DNA from: Cryobacterium zongtaii
GTDB lineage: Bacteria > Actinomycetota > Actinomycetes > Actinomycetales > Microbacteriaceae
Direction: 5' to 3'
Assembly (NCBI RefSeq): GCF_002909375.1
Contig: NZ_PPXD01000005.1
Coordinates: forward strand, 1 to 64,000
DNA: 64,000 nt
Shown: positions 51,925-60,524 of the stretch, piece by piece
Layout: every line of letters starts with the position of its first letter
Numbering within the stretch: position 1 is the first letter of the stretch
Position numbers and translations under genes: made by a program
Notes under the pieces: model-generated
Seen by the model: the letters and a program-made list of their open reading frames with translations, nothing else
The model's database searches: none
What the model was told of the DNA's origin: nothing

Positions 51925-52655
51925 GCCGGCACCGTCGCCAACTCGTCGTCGCGTACGACCGGGGCCACCGGGCCCCCGACCACGGTGAGCACACCGTGGT
52001 CCAGGCGCAGATGCCGGCTGGCCAGCGCCGCGATGGCGGGGTCGTGGGTGATGGTGATCAGGGCCGCGCCGGAGCCGGTGGCGACCTCGTCGAGTAGCGC
52101 CATCACATCCGCCCCGGTCTCGAGGTCCAGGGCGCCGGTGGGTTCATCGGCCAGGATCAACCGCGGACCGCGCACGAGCGAGCGGGCGATGGCCACCCGC
52201 TGCTGTTCACCGCCGGAGAGCTTGTCGGGCATCGCGCCCAGCCGGTGGCCGAGGCCGACCCGTTCCAGCATCGCCGTGGCGATGCGGGCCCGCTGCCAGA
52301 ATTGTTTGCCCTGCGCGTAGAGCAGCGGGGTCATCACGTTCTCGAGCGCCGTGCGGCCCTGGAGCAGGTTGAATTGCTGGAAGATGAAGCCCACGTCGCG
52401 GCCGCGCACCCTGTCGCGCTCCCCCGAGGAGAACGATTTCACCGGTCGACCGTCGAACTCGAGGTCACCCGACGTGGGGTTGTCGAGCAGGCCGAGCAGA
52501 TTGAGCAGGGTGGACTTGCCGGAGCCGCTGCGGCCCACGATGGAGACCCTGTCGCCCACCTCCACGTCGAGGTCGACGCCGGAGAGGATCGTCAGCGGTG
52601 GGGCGTCGACGAGCTGGACGGTGCGGGTGACGCCGGCCAGGTGCAGGAGCGTCAA
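51921..52655 (-). CDS. MacB/LolD-type ABC transporter ATP-binding protein
   Basis: 244 residues with Walker A GRSGSGKST (about 40), signature [16 protein letters not shown], Walker B LILADEPTGALD and the TITHD His-loop. The LolD/MacB-type ATPase. Overlaps both neighbours by 4 bases. Confidence 0.9.
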   Translation of the reverse strand: MTLLHLAGVTRTVQLVDAPPLTILSGVDLDVEVGDRVSIVGRSGSGKSTLLNLLGLLDNPTSGDLEFDGRPVKSFSSGERDRVRGRDVGFIFQQFNLLQGRTALENVMTPLLYAQGKQFWQRARIATAMLERVGLGHRLGAMPDKLSGGEQQRVAIARSLVRGPRLILADEPTGALDLETGADVMALLDEVATGSGAALITITHDPAIAALASRHLRLDHGVLTVVGGPVAPVVRDDELATVPA

Positions 52656-53719
52656 TGGAGGGTCATTCCGGGCTCGGGGCAGACTTCGCTGCCGTCCGGG
52701 GCGGTGCTGCAGCCGCTCACGGCGGTGGCGCCGGGTACGAACTGGTTGATCAGGTCGCCCTCGGCCAGCCCCTCGACGATCTGCACCGAGGTGCCGTCGT
52801 TCATCCCGAGTGTCACCGGGCGTTCCTCGGTTGTGCCGTCGGGCAGCACGAACCAGACGACCCCGGTTTCGGCAGAGCCCTTCACAGCCGTGGTGGGCAC
52901 GACGAGCACGTTCTCGGCCTTGCCGCCGGCGATGGTGATCTGGGCGGCGAGGCCGGGGAAGACCGTGACCTCGGCCGGGATGGCGCAGCTGACGGTGGTG
53001 CCGCCCGCCCCGCCGGCGCCCGTGCCGGTACCCGACGCCGGATCGGTGCCGCCGCCGGAGCCGCCGGCATCCGCCCCGGCCAGCGGGGTGGTGATGCGCA
53101 GGCCCGTGCAGGTGAACGGGGCCGGACCGTTGGTGATGGCGATGGACGCCTCGGTGGGCTGCGTGACGAGACGGTATTGCTGCTCGGGGCTGAGCGATCC
53201 GCTCACCGAGTAGCTGGGCGGCGCGACCTGGCCGGTGGTGTCGCCGATGGCGACGGACTGGCCGTGGATGACGGTGAGGGCGCTGAGCACGCCGTCGGCG
53301 GGGGCGAAGACCTTCTCGAAGGTGACCGCCGGCTTGGGCTGGGTGATGGCGATCGTCCCGGTGGCGGGGTCCGTCGTCTCAACGGGGTCGCGCACGGTTT
53401 CGACCTTGATGTCGTAGATCTTGTCGCCGGCGGCGACGGTCGCTCCGGCGGCGAAGAAGATCTCGTCGACGGTGCCGGCCGCGACGGCCTTGACGGGCAC
53501 TGCGGCATCCGCCGACACGGTTCCGGGCAGCGTCACATCGTTGGTGATCGTGCCCAGGGCAACCGGGATCTGCGGTTCCACGACCTGGCCGGTCGGCTGG
53601 GCCGGGTCCTGGGCCTCCGCGGCGTCGGCAAAGAATGCCAGCTTCACCAGGGCCACCGCGATGGCCGCGACGACGAGCAATCGGAGGATCGGAAAGACCC
53701 ATTTGCGCATCACATTCAC
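52652..53719 (-). CDS. Membrane-fusion-type adaptor (MacA/HlyD-like)
   Basis: About 355 residues: an N-terminal membrane anchor (FPILRLLVVAAIAVALVK), then biotinyl-lipoyl-like segments (AVPVKAVAAGTVDEIFFAAGATVAAGDKIYDIK, FAPADGVLSALTVIHGQSVAIGD), and a Gly/Thr/Ala-rich linker (about 245-275). Start taken at GTG 53719 (GGGGGAAATCA before it); ATG at 53710 or 53740 are alternatives. Two Cys near the C-terminus (SGCSTAP, EVCPEPG) may form a disulphide. First gene of the exporter operon. Confidence 0.8.
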   Translation of the reverse strand: MNVMRKWVFPILRLLVVAAIAVALVKLAFFADAAEAQDPAQPTGQVVEPQIPVALGTITNDVTLPGTVSADAAVPVKAVAAGTVDEIFFAAGATVAAGDKIYDIKVETVRDPVETTDPATGTIAITQPKPAVTFEKVFAPADGVLSALTVIHGQSVAIGDTTGQVAPPSYSVSGSLSPEQQYRLVTQPTEASIAITNGPAPFTCTGLRITTPLAGADAGGSGGGTDPASGTGTGAGGAGGTTVSCAIPAEVTVFPGLAAQITIAGGKAENVLVVPTTAVKGSAETGVVWFVLPDGTTEERPVTLGMNDGTSVQIVEGLAEGDLINQFVPGATAVSGCSTAPDGSEVCPEPGMTLH

Positions 53720-53857
53720 TGATTTCCCCCATGCTCGCATCGCACCTGACGGTGTCGACTGGCACGAGCCTAGGGGCAGTTCCGGCCCTTCGAGGCGGCT
53801 TTCGGGCAAAATCCTCCTGAAGGATGACCCCCGGTGTGCGGGGTACCCAAGAACGCG

Positions 53858-53891
53858 TCAACCCCCGGCGCCGAGGGCGGCCGGGGGTTGA
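53858..53891 (-). terminator. Terminator after RNase J
   Basis: TCAACCCCCGGC (53858-53869) pairs with GCCGGGGGTTGA (53880-53891), 10-base loop. It lies between the rnj stop and the exporter promoter region. Confidence 0.75.
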
Positions 53892-53914
53892 CAGTGGTGC
53901 TGTGCAGCGGGCGG

Positions 53915-55591
53915 TTACGCCTCGATGATCATCGGAACGATCATCGGGCGGCGGCGGAACGACGCCTGTACCCAGCGGCCGACGGTGCGGCGCACGACCT
54001 GCGTGAGCGCGTAGGTGTCGTGGGTGCCGTTCTGCGCGGCCTCGGCCAGGGCGGCCTCGATCTTGGGCCGGACGGAGTCGAAGACCGAATCGTCTTCAGC
54101 GAAGCCCTTGGCGTGGATCTCCGGGCCGACGATGACCTTGCCGGTGGACTTGTCCACCACGACGATGATCGAGATGAAGCCTTCCTCGGACAGGGTGCGC
54201 CGGTCGGTGAGGTCGGCTTCGGTGATCTCACCGACGGTGGAACCGTCGACGTAGACGTAGCCGAGGTCGAGCTGGCCGACCTTCGTGACGTTTCCGTCGC
54301 GCAGGTCGAGAACGGTGCCGTCCTCGGCGAGGATGGCCCGTTCGACGGGCACCCCGCTCTGCACGGCGAGCTTGGCGTTGGCCACCAGGTGGCGGTATTC
54401 GCCGTGCACGGGCAGCACGTTCTTCGGGCGGAGCACGTTGTAGACGTAGAGCAGCTCGCCGGCGGCGGCGTGTCCGGAGACGTGCACCTTGGCGTTGCCC
54501 TTGTGCACGACGTTCGCGCCGAGCTTGGTCAGGCCGTCGATGATGCGGTAGACCGCGTTCTCGTTGCCCGGGATCAGGCTGGAGGCCAGGATGACGGTGT
54601 CGCCGGGGCCGACCTCGATCTGGTGTTCCTTGTTGACGATGCGGCTGAGCACCGCCATCGGCTCGCCCTGCGAACCGGTGGACATGTAGACGATCTTGTT
54701 GTCCGGGATGTTCCCGGCCTTCTTGAAGTCGATGAGCACACCGTCGGGCACCTTGAGGTAGCCGAGGTCGGCGGCGATGGTCATGTTGCGCACCATCGAG
54801 CGGCCCAGCAGGGCCACGCGGCGGCCGTTGGCGTGAGCGGCGTCGAGCACCTGCTGCACCCGGTGCACGTGGCTGGAGAAGCTGGCGATGACCACCCGGC
54901 GCGGGGCGCGGGCGATGACGTCTTCCAGGACCGGGCCGATGGCGCGCTCGGACGGCGTGAAGCCGGGAACGTCGGCGTTGGTGGAGTCGACCAGGAACAG
55001 GTCGATGCCCTCTTCGCCCAGGCGGGCGAAGTCGCGGAGGTCGGTGATGCGGTTGTCCAGCGGCAGCTGGTCCATCTTGAAGTCACCGGTATGCAGCACG
55101 CTGCCACCCTCGGTCTTGATGGCGACGGCGAGGGCGTCGGGGATCGAGTGGTTGACCGCGACGAACTCGAGGTTGAACGGGCCGAGGCGTTCCTTCTGGC
55201 CTTCCTTCACCTGCAGGGTGTAAGGGGTGATGCGGTGTTCCTTGAGCTTGGCCTCGATGAACGCCAGCGTCAGGCCGGAGCCGATCAGCGGGATGTCCTG
55301 GCGCAGCTTGAGCAGGTACGGCACCGCGCCGATGTGGTCTTCGTGGCCGTGGGTGAGCACGACGCCGACGATGTCTTTCAGGCGGTCCTTGATCGGGGTG
55401 AAGTCCGGCAGGATCAGGTCGACACCGGGCTGGTGCTCCTCGGGGAACAGCACGCCGCAGTCGACGATCAGGATTTTGCCGTTGATCTCGAAGGTGGTCA
55501 TGTTCCGGCCGATTTCGCCGAGTCCGCCGATGGGCGTGACGCGGAGTGTTCCCTTGGGGAGCGCGGGCGGTGCGTATACGTCGTTGGGCAT
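53915..55591 (-). CDS. rnj: Ribonuclease J
   Basis: Metallo-beta-lactamase/beta-CASP RNase with 5'-3' exo- and endonuclease activity in RNA decay and rRNA maturation. 558 residues: motif LTHGHEDHIGAVPYLL (about 79-94), the phosphodiesterase Asp/His HTGDFKMDQ, beta-CASP IIASFSSHVHR-type segment, and HVSGHAAAGELL. Next to dapA, a classic actinobacterial pair. Confidence 0.95.
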   Translation of the reverse strand: MPNDVYAPPALPKGTLRVTPIGGLGEIGRNMTTFEINGKILIVDCGVLFPEEHQPGVDLILPDFTPIKDRLKDIVGVVLTHGHEDHIGAVPYLLKLRQDIPLIGSGLTLAFIEAKLKEHRITPYTLQVKEGQKERLGPFNLEFVAVNHSIPDALAVAIKTEGGSVLHTGDFKMDQLPLDNRITDLRDFARLGEEGIDLFLVDSTNADVPGFTPSERAIGPVLEDVIARAPRRVVIASFSSHVHRVQQVLDAAHANGRRVALLGRSMVRNMTIAADLGYLKVPDGVLIDFKKAGNIPDNKIVYMSTGSQGEPMAVLSRIVNKEHQIEVGPGDTVILASSLIPGNENAVYRIIDGLTKLGANVVHKGNAKVHVSGHAAAGELLYVYNVLRPKNVLPVHGEYRHLVANAKLAVQSGVPVERAILAEDGTVLDLRDGNVTKVGQLDLGYVYVDGSTVGEITEADLTDRRTLSEEGFISIIVVVDKSTGKVIVGPEIHAKGFAEDDSVFDSVRPKIEAALAEAAQNGTHDTYALTQVVRRTVGRWVQASFRRRPMIVPMIIEA

Positions 55592-55677
55592 AAGCCCTCC
55601 TATTGTGGAGTTGGTGGTGCGTGAAGTTAGTGGTGGGTGGAGTTGGTGCTGCTGTTGATCCGTGGTGCGTTTATCTT

Positions 55678-56655
55678 TTAGCGTGTGGTTCCGGCGACCT
55701 TGGGCAGCGCCCCGCCGGCGGCGGCGTTGCGGTCGGGGCGGAAGTTGGTGAAGTCGACGCCGGGGATGTTCCGGACGAGGTCGATTTCGTCTTCGATCAT
55801 GGCGGCTTCGGATTCCTCCGGGCCGACCAGGGGCAGGCGCACGCGCGGGCTGCTGATGCGACCCAGCCCGTGCAGGATGTACTTGGCCGCGACGGTGCCC
55901 GGCACGTGGGTCATCACGGCGCGCACGAGGGGTTCAAGCTGCTGGTGCGCGAGCGTGGCCGCCTTGAGGTCACCCGCGTTGACGGCATCCACCATCTGGC
56001 GGTACGGCTTGGCTGCGATGTTCGCGGTGACGCCGATCAGGCCGGTGGCGCCGATCGACAGGTGCGGCAGCACGTTGGGGTCGTCGCCGGAGAAGTAGAG
56101 CAGGTCGGTCTGGTTGAGCACCCGGCTGACCTGGGCCAGGTCGCCCTTGGCGTCCTTGACGGCGAGGATGTTCGGGTGCTTCGCGGCGCGCAGGATGGTC
56201 TCGTAGGTGATCGGGATGCCCGTGCGTCCCGGGATGTCGTACAGGATCACCGGCAGATCGGTGGCATCCGCGATCATGCGGAAGTGCGTGAGAACACCGG
56301 CCTGGGTGGGCTTGTTGTAGTACGGCGTGACGATCATGTTGCCGTCGGCGCCGGCCTTCTCGCTCTGCTTGGCGAGTTGCATGGCGTGGGCGGTCTCGTT
56401 CGAGCCGCCGCCGGTGATGATCTTGGCGCGACCGGCCGCAACGTCCTTGCCGACCTCGACGAGCCGGATCTTCTCGGGGTCGGTGAGGGTGGAGGTCTCG
56501 CCGGTGGTGCCGGTGACGACGATGCCGTCGGCCCCGGCGGTGATGACGTCGTCGATGTGCTTCTCGACGTCGGCCCAGGCGACCTCACCGTCAGCGGTAA
56601 AAGGTGTCACCAGGGCGACGAGGACCTGCCCGAAGGGGTTGTAAGGAGTAGACAC
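55678..56655 (-). CDS. dapA: 4-hydroxy-tetrahydrodipicolinate synthase
   Basis: First committed lysine/DAP step: condenses pyruvate with aspartate semialdehyde. 325 residues; VVTGTTGETSTLTDPEK (pyruvate site), VILYDIPGRTGIPI with the catalytic Tyr, and Schiff-base Lys in ILAVKDAKGDLAQV (about 177). GTG start at 56655. Confidence 0.96.
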   Translation of the reverse strand: MSTPYNPFGQVLVALVTPFTADGEVAWADVEKHIDDVITAGADGIVVTGTTGETSTLTDPEKIRLVEVGKDVAAGRAKIITGGGSNETAHAMQLAKQSEKAGADGNMIVTPYYNKPTQAGVLTHFRMIADATDLPVILYDIPGRTGIPITYETILRAAKHPNILAVKDAKGDLAQVSRVLNQTDLLYFSGDDPNVLPHLSIGATGLIGVTANIAAKPYRQMVDAVNAGDLKAATLAHQQLEPLVRAVMTHVPGTVAAKYILHGLGRISSPRVRLPLVGPEESEAAMIEDEIDLVRNIPGVDFTNFRPDRNAAAGGALPKVAGTTR

Positions 56656-56768
56656 GTTTTACAGGTTATCGTCTAGCGCGCCCTCCCGCGCCTCCACGCC
56701 TGCCCTCGCGCGCGTCATCTGCCGTCATACGAGGGGTCTGAGGCCCGCCGCGGCGTAACCTCGCCTGC

Positions 56769-57218
56769 ATGAACCCCGCCGCCGCCCTGCTCGTTCTGGT
56801 GTTGTTGGTCGCGTTGACCACCGCGCTGGGACTGGTCTGGCGCCGTCGGCAGGGCCGGCTCACGAGCTCGACCGACTCGGTGGATGCCGTCACGGCCGCC
56901 CAGCTGGGCCTGTCCGTGTCGGACACCCCGGGGGTTTTCGGCGCCGAGGCGACGCTGCTGCAGTTCTCCACCGAGTTCTGCGCCCGCTGCCCCGGCACGA
57001 GCGTGCTGCTGGGCCAGGTGGCGGATGCCCGCATCGGCGTGCGGCACGTGGAGGTGGACCTCACCCATCGCGCCGACCTGGCCCGGCGGTTCAAGGTTCT
57101 GCAGACGCCCACCACGCTGGTGCTCGACAGGGCCGGCCGGGTGCGCGCCCGGGTGGGTGGTGTGCCGGACCGGGCCGCCCTGCACGCGCACCTCGATGAC
57201 CTTGCCCGAAACGTTTAG
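56769..57218 (+). CDS. Membrane-anchored thioredoxin-fold protein
   Basis: 149 residues: N-terminal membrane segment (about 4-24) then a thioredoxin domain with redox motif CARC in FSTEFCARCPGTSV (about 73-76) and the cis-Pro loop VLQTPTTLVLD. CARC instead of CGPC suggests specialised redox or sulfur chemistry. Eight bases before a DUF4395 gene. Confidence 0.85.
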   Translation: MNPAAALLVLVLLVALTTALGLVWRRRQGRLTSSTDSVDAVTAAQLGLSVSDTPGVFGAEATLLQFSTEFCARCPGTSVLLGQVADARIGVRHVEVDLTHRADLARRFKVLQTPTTLVLDRAGRVRARVGGVPDRAALHAHLDDLARNV

Positions 57219-57226
57219 GAGTCCCG

Positions 57227-57742
57227 ATGACCCAGCCAGAATCCGCTGCGACGGCTTCCGCCGCCGCCGCTGCCGCTGCCGGGAAGCGGACGGGCATCGA
57301 CCCGCGCGGCCCCCGGTTCGGCGCGGCCGTCACCGCCGTCGTGCTGCTGGCGGTAATCTTCCTGGCGCTCGTCGGAGCCTCCGACGCCGCCCTGGCGCTG
57401 CTCGCCGTGCAGACCGCGGTGTTCGCCTGGGGCACCATCGCCGGGGCCGCCCGGCATCCGTACGGGTGGCTCTACAAGGCCCTCGTGCGCCCGCGGCTCG
57501 GCCCGCCGGCCGAACTCGAAGACCCGGCCCCGCCCACCTTCGCCCAGGGTGTCGGCCTGCTGGTCGCCCTGACCGGGGTGCTGCTCGGCCTGGCCGGAGT
57601 GCTCGTGGCCGTGCCCCTCGCGGCGGCGGCCGCGTTCGTGGCGGCTTTCCTGAACGCGGCCTTCGACTACTGCCTGGGCTGCCAGCTGTACCTCCTGCTG
57701 GTGCGGGCCGGCGTCCTCGGGCGCAGCCCGGCGGCGCCCTGA
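57227..57742 (+). CDS. DUF4395 membrane protein
   Basis: 171 residues: Ala-rich cytoplasmic start, about three or four membrane helices, and a conserved Cys pair in FDYCLGCQLYLLL (about 147-150) at a membrane edge. This is the DUF4395 family, often paired with thioredoxin-like genes. The Cys-x-x-Cys suggests it exchanges electrons or sulfur with the neighbour; unproven. Confidence 0.8.
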   Translation: MTQPESAATASAAAAAAAGKRTGIDPRGPRFGAAVTAVVLLAVIFLALVGASDAALALLAVQTAVFAWGTIAGAARHPYGWLYKALVRPRLGPPAELEDPAPPTFAQGVGLLVALTGVLLGLAGVLVAVPLAAAAAFVAAFLNAAFDYCLGCQLYLLLVRAGVLGRSPAAP

Positions 57743-57840
57743 CCGGCGGGTCTGGCGAACCTGCCCGTCGTCCGAGGATTCCCTGTGAACGGTTCAGGCC
57801 CGGCGGATAGGCTGGTGCTCCACTTCCAGGAGGTATCACC

Positions 57841-58266
57841 ATGGCCCTGACCAGCGAAGCAACCACCGTATGGACCGGAGACCTGACGACGGGTTCCGGA
57901 ACCGTCACGCTCGATTCCTCGCACGGCGGGTCGTTCCCGGTGAACTGGAAGGCCCGGGCCGAGGGCACCGCCAATACGACCAACCCCGAGGAGTTGCTGG
58001 GCGCGGCGCACGCATCCTGCTTCTCGATGGCACTGGCCCTGATCCTGGCCGACGCCGGGCACACCCCCACGAGCATCCAGACCACCGCGGCGGTCACGTT
58101 CGTGGCCGGCACCGGTGTCACCGGCAGCCACCTGCTTGTCAGCGCCAACGTTCCCGGTGTCACCGAGGCGGAGTTCGAGGCGTTCGCGCAGGACGCGAAG
58201 GTGAACTGCCCGATCTCGCAAGCGTTGACCGGCATCCCGATCACCATCGAAGCCGAACTGGCCTGA
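57841..58266 (+). CDS. OsmC-family peroxiredoxin (second copy)
   Basis: 141 residues with both reactive cysteines: HASCFSMALAL (about 60) and KVNCPISQALTG (about 122). A diverged paralogue of the product of 3208-3648. Strong AGGAGGT before the ATG, and a GATAGGCT -10-like element in the 98-base gap, so it has its own promoter. Confidence 0.88.
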   Translation: MALTSEATTVWTGDLTTGSGTVTLDSSHGGSFPVNWKARAEGTANTTNPEELLGAAHASCFSMALALILADAGHTPTSIQTTAAVTFVAGTGVTGSHLLVSANVPGVTEAEFEAFAQDAKVNCPISQALTGIPITIEAELA

Positions 58267-58269
58267 GCG

Positions 58270-59154
58270 GTGCGCGTACTCATCTCCGGAGCCTCCGGGC
58301 TCATCGGCACCGAACTGACCCGCCAGCTGGAAACGGCCGGCCACACCGTGCTGCGTCTGGTGCGACGCCCCGCGCGCTCCAGGTCGGAGGTGCGCTGGGA
58401 CCCGGCGACACTGACCCTGGATCCCACCGTGCTCGACGGCGTGGATGCGGTGATCAACCTGTCCGGCGCGTCGATCGGGCGGTTGCCATGGACCAAGTCC
58501 TACCGCCGCCAGATCATGGAATCGCGGGTGCAGGCCGCTCGTACCCTCACCGACGCCATGCGCCGGGCCGGCACGCCACCGACGGTGCTGCTGAACGCGT
58601 CCGCCGTGGGGATCTACGGCAACCGGCCCGGCGAGGAGCTCACCGAGGAGTCCGCACCGGGCTCGGACTTCCTCGCCACCGTCGTCACGACGTGGGAATC
58701 GGAGGCCCGGCTGGCCCCTGAGGGCACCCGGGTGGTGCTGCTGCGTACCGGCCTGGTGCTCGCCAAGGGCGGCGCGCTGAAGCCCCTGATGCCGATCGTC
58801 CGGCTCGGCCTCGGCGGACCGCTCGGCCGTGGCAGCCAGATCTGGCCGTGGGTAAGCCTCCACGACGAAGCCGCGGCGATCGTGCACCTGCTCACCTCAG
58901 AGCTGAGCGGCCCGGTGAACCTCACCGGCCCCACCCCGGCAACGGCCAACGAGGTGATCCGGGCCGTGGCCTCGGCGCTGCGCCGGCCGTTCTTCCTTCC
59001 GGTGCCCGAGTTCGTGCTGACCCTGGCGCTGCAGGATGCAGCCAGGCAACTGTTGCTCGCCGACCAGCGGGTGAGCTCGGCGAAGCTGCAGGCCGACGGG
59101 TTCCGTTTCACCCACCGTACGGCCGCCGAAGCCGTCACCTGGATGCTGCGCTAG
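58270..59154 (+). CDS. TIGR01777 / YfcH-type NAD(P)-dependent epimerase
   Basis: 294-residue SDR-like protein: VLISGASGLIGTELTRQLE (2-20), NLSGASIG, NASAVGIYG, and a DUF1731 C-terminal tail (VSSAKLQADGFRFTHRTAAEA). GTG start 3 bases after osmC. Sugar-nucleotide-like substrate unknown; the family is called cell-division inhibitor SulA-like in old annotation without proof. Confidence 0.88.
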   Translation: MRVLISGASGLIGTELTRQLETAGHTVLRLVRRPARSRSEVRWDPATLTLDPTVLDGVDAVINLSGASIGRLPWTKSYRRQIMESRVQAARTLTDAMRRAGTPPTVLLNASAVGIYGNRPGEELTEESAPGSDFLATVVTTWESEARLAPEGTRVVLLRTGLVLAKGGALKPLMPIVRLGLGGPLGRGSQIWPWVSLHDEAAAIVHLLTSELSGPVNLTGPTPATANEVIRAVASALRRPFFLPVPEFVLTLALQDAARQLLLADQRVSSAKLQADGFRFTHRTAAEAVTWMLR

Positions 59155-59205
59155 GAGTTCCGGGCTCGTCGCTCGCGGTGGCTGAATCTCGTTATGCGGG
59201 GTAGG

Positions 59206-59243
59206 CGCCGTTATGCGGGTGGCGCGCCACCCGCATAACGGCG
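59206..59243. repeat. 38-bp perfect palindrome, left copy
   Basis: CGCCGTTATGCGGGTGGCG and its exact inverse meet at 59224/59225. An extra partial unit lies on each side at 19-base steps (gttatgcggg at 59191, acccgcactac at 59248). It fills the gap before the AbiEi-like gene. The core is the same as the palindrome at 60437-60474. Confidence 0.92.
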
Positions 59244-59323
59244 CGTGACCCGCACTACGCATCCGAAGGGCCAGCCCGACGCGATGGCTGGGCAATCCTC
59301 CACAGGGGCGCCGGCCCGATGTT

Positions 59324-60361
59324 GTGAACGACCACGGTTCGAGCGCCGTGGCCGCGGCACCCGGCGCCGACACTCGCTGGATGAGCGATCGTCGAGAACA
59401 CCCGTCCTTCCCACCCGAGGTGCTCCTGGCCGCCGACTATCGGCGAGCCCTCGGCGCCGATCTTCGCCTGCGTCGCGGTGCCGAGCGCGGTTACCTGCAC
59501 CGCATCGGCTGGGGCCAGTACTGCCCAGCAGGCGTCTGGGCCGGCCTCGACCGTGACCAGCGGTATGCACTGAGAGTGCGGGCGGCGGCGCTGGCCCGAC
59601 GAGGCGCGTTGCCGCTCTCCCACCAGTCGGCCGCGGTGCTGTGGCAACTACCGCTGCAGGCACCGTGGCCCGATGAGGTGCACTTCCTGGGCCCGCGTGC
59701 AGCCGGCGGCCGCTCGGACCCGGGCATCCGCAAGCACACGGTGGGCTTCGACGCCCGCGATGTGGAGCTGAAAGACGGAGTGCTGGTCACCTCGGTAGCC
59801 CGCACGGTGATCGAGCTCGCGACGATTGTGGACCTCCGGTCGGCGGTCGCCGCGGCCGATCGGGCTCTGGCGGTGGATCGGACCGGTCGCATCCCGCCGC
59901 TCACGAACCGGGCGACCCTGCTCGAAACCTGGCACCGGATGCTGCCGTTCCGCGGTTCGGTGCGGGCGCGCACGGTGATCGACTTTGCCACGCCGCTCTC
60001 GGGCTCTCCCGACGAATCGGGCAGTCGGGTGACGATCGCGCTGGCCGGACTTCCCGAACCCGAGTTGCAGCATCCGTTCGTGATCGAGGACCGCACCGTC
60101 TTTTCAGACTTCTTCTGGCGGGGCGTGCGGGGTGTGGGCGAGAGCGACGGTCGGGTGAAGTACTTCGATCCGGTGCTGCTCGCCGGACGCACCCCGGCAG
60201 AGGTGGTGTACGAGGAGAAGCTCCGCGAGGATGCCATTCGGCTGCAGGTGCTCGGCTTCGTTCGCTGGGACCACGCCACCGGGATGAGCGTGCCGCGGTT
60301 GTCGGCGCGGCTGGCGCGCCTGGGCCTCACCCCGGGGCGCCCCCGGCTGGCCGGGCGCTGA
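59324..60361 (+). CDS. AbiEi-like / PD-(D/E)XK-type orphan protein
   Basis: Up to 345 residues (ATG at 59381 would give 326). The N-terminal part (about 30-175: DLRLRRGAERGYLHRIGWGQY, LPLSHQSAAVLW, VTSVARTVIELATI) resembles the AbiEi-type winged helix and following domain common in actinobacterial orphans. The C-terminal third (GVGESDGRVKYFDP, YEEKLREDAIRLQVLGFVRWD) resembles the core of DUF559/Vsr-like PD-(D/E)XK nucleases, with Glu-x-Asp and Lys in place. No AbiEii partner or toxin gene is adjacent. Function unknown. Both sides carry the same 38-bp palindrome. Confidence 0.65.
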   Translation: MNDHGSSAVAAAPGADTRWMSDRREHPSFPPEVLLAADYRRALGADLRLRRGAERGYLHRIGWGQYCPAGVWAGLDRDQRYALRVRAAALARRGALPLSHQSAAVLWQLPLQAPWPDEVHFLGPRAAGGRSDPGIRKHTVGFDARDVELKDGVLVTSVARTVIELATIVDLRSAVAAADRALAVDRTGRIPPLTNRATLLETWHRMLPFRGSVRARTVIDFATPLSGSPDESGSRVTIALAGLPEPELQHPFVIEDRTVFSDFFWRGVRGVGESDGRVKYFDPVLLAGRTPAEVVYEEKLREDAIRLQVLGFVRWDHATGMSVPRLSARLARLGLTPGRPRLAGR

Positions 60362-60436
60362 GCGGGCCGGTGCGGCGCGGAGCAGGCCGGGCGCGCTCTG
60401 GGCGCGAGGTGGGCGACTCGAGGTATGCGGGTAAGG

Positions 60437-60520
60437 CGCCGTTATGCGGGTGGCATGCCACCCGCATAACGGCGAGGCACCCGCATAACGGCGCGGCACC
60501 CGCATGACGGCGCACGCGCC
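60437..60520. repeat. 38-bp palindrome, right copy, with 19-bp tandem units
   Basis: Palindrome 60437-60474 differs from the left copy only at the two bases each side of the centre (catg versus cgcg). It continues as three direct 19-bp units (60460-60478, 60479-60497, 60498-60516) with GGCACCCGCATAACGGCG core. An inverse partial unit lies at 60421-60436. Confidence 0.92.
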
Positions 60521-60524
60521 GAGC

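Noticed and set aside
59324-60361. Complete type IV toxin-antitoxin (AbiE) system
   Set aside because: Only an AbiEi-like gene is present; no AbiEii nucleotidyltransferase gene is adjacent on either side.
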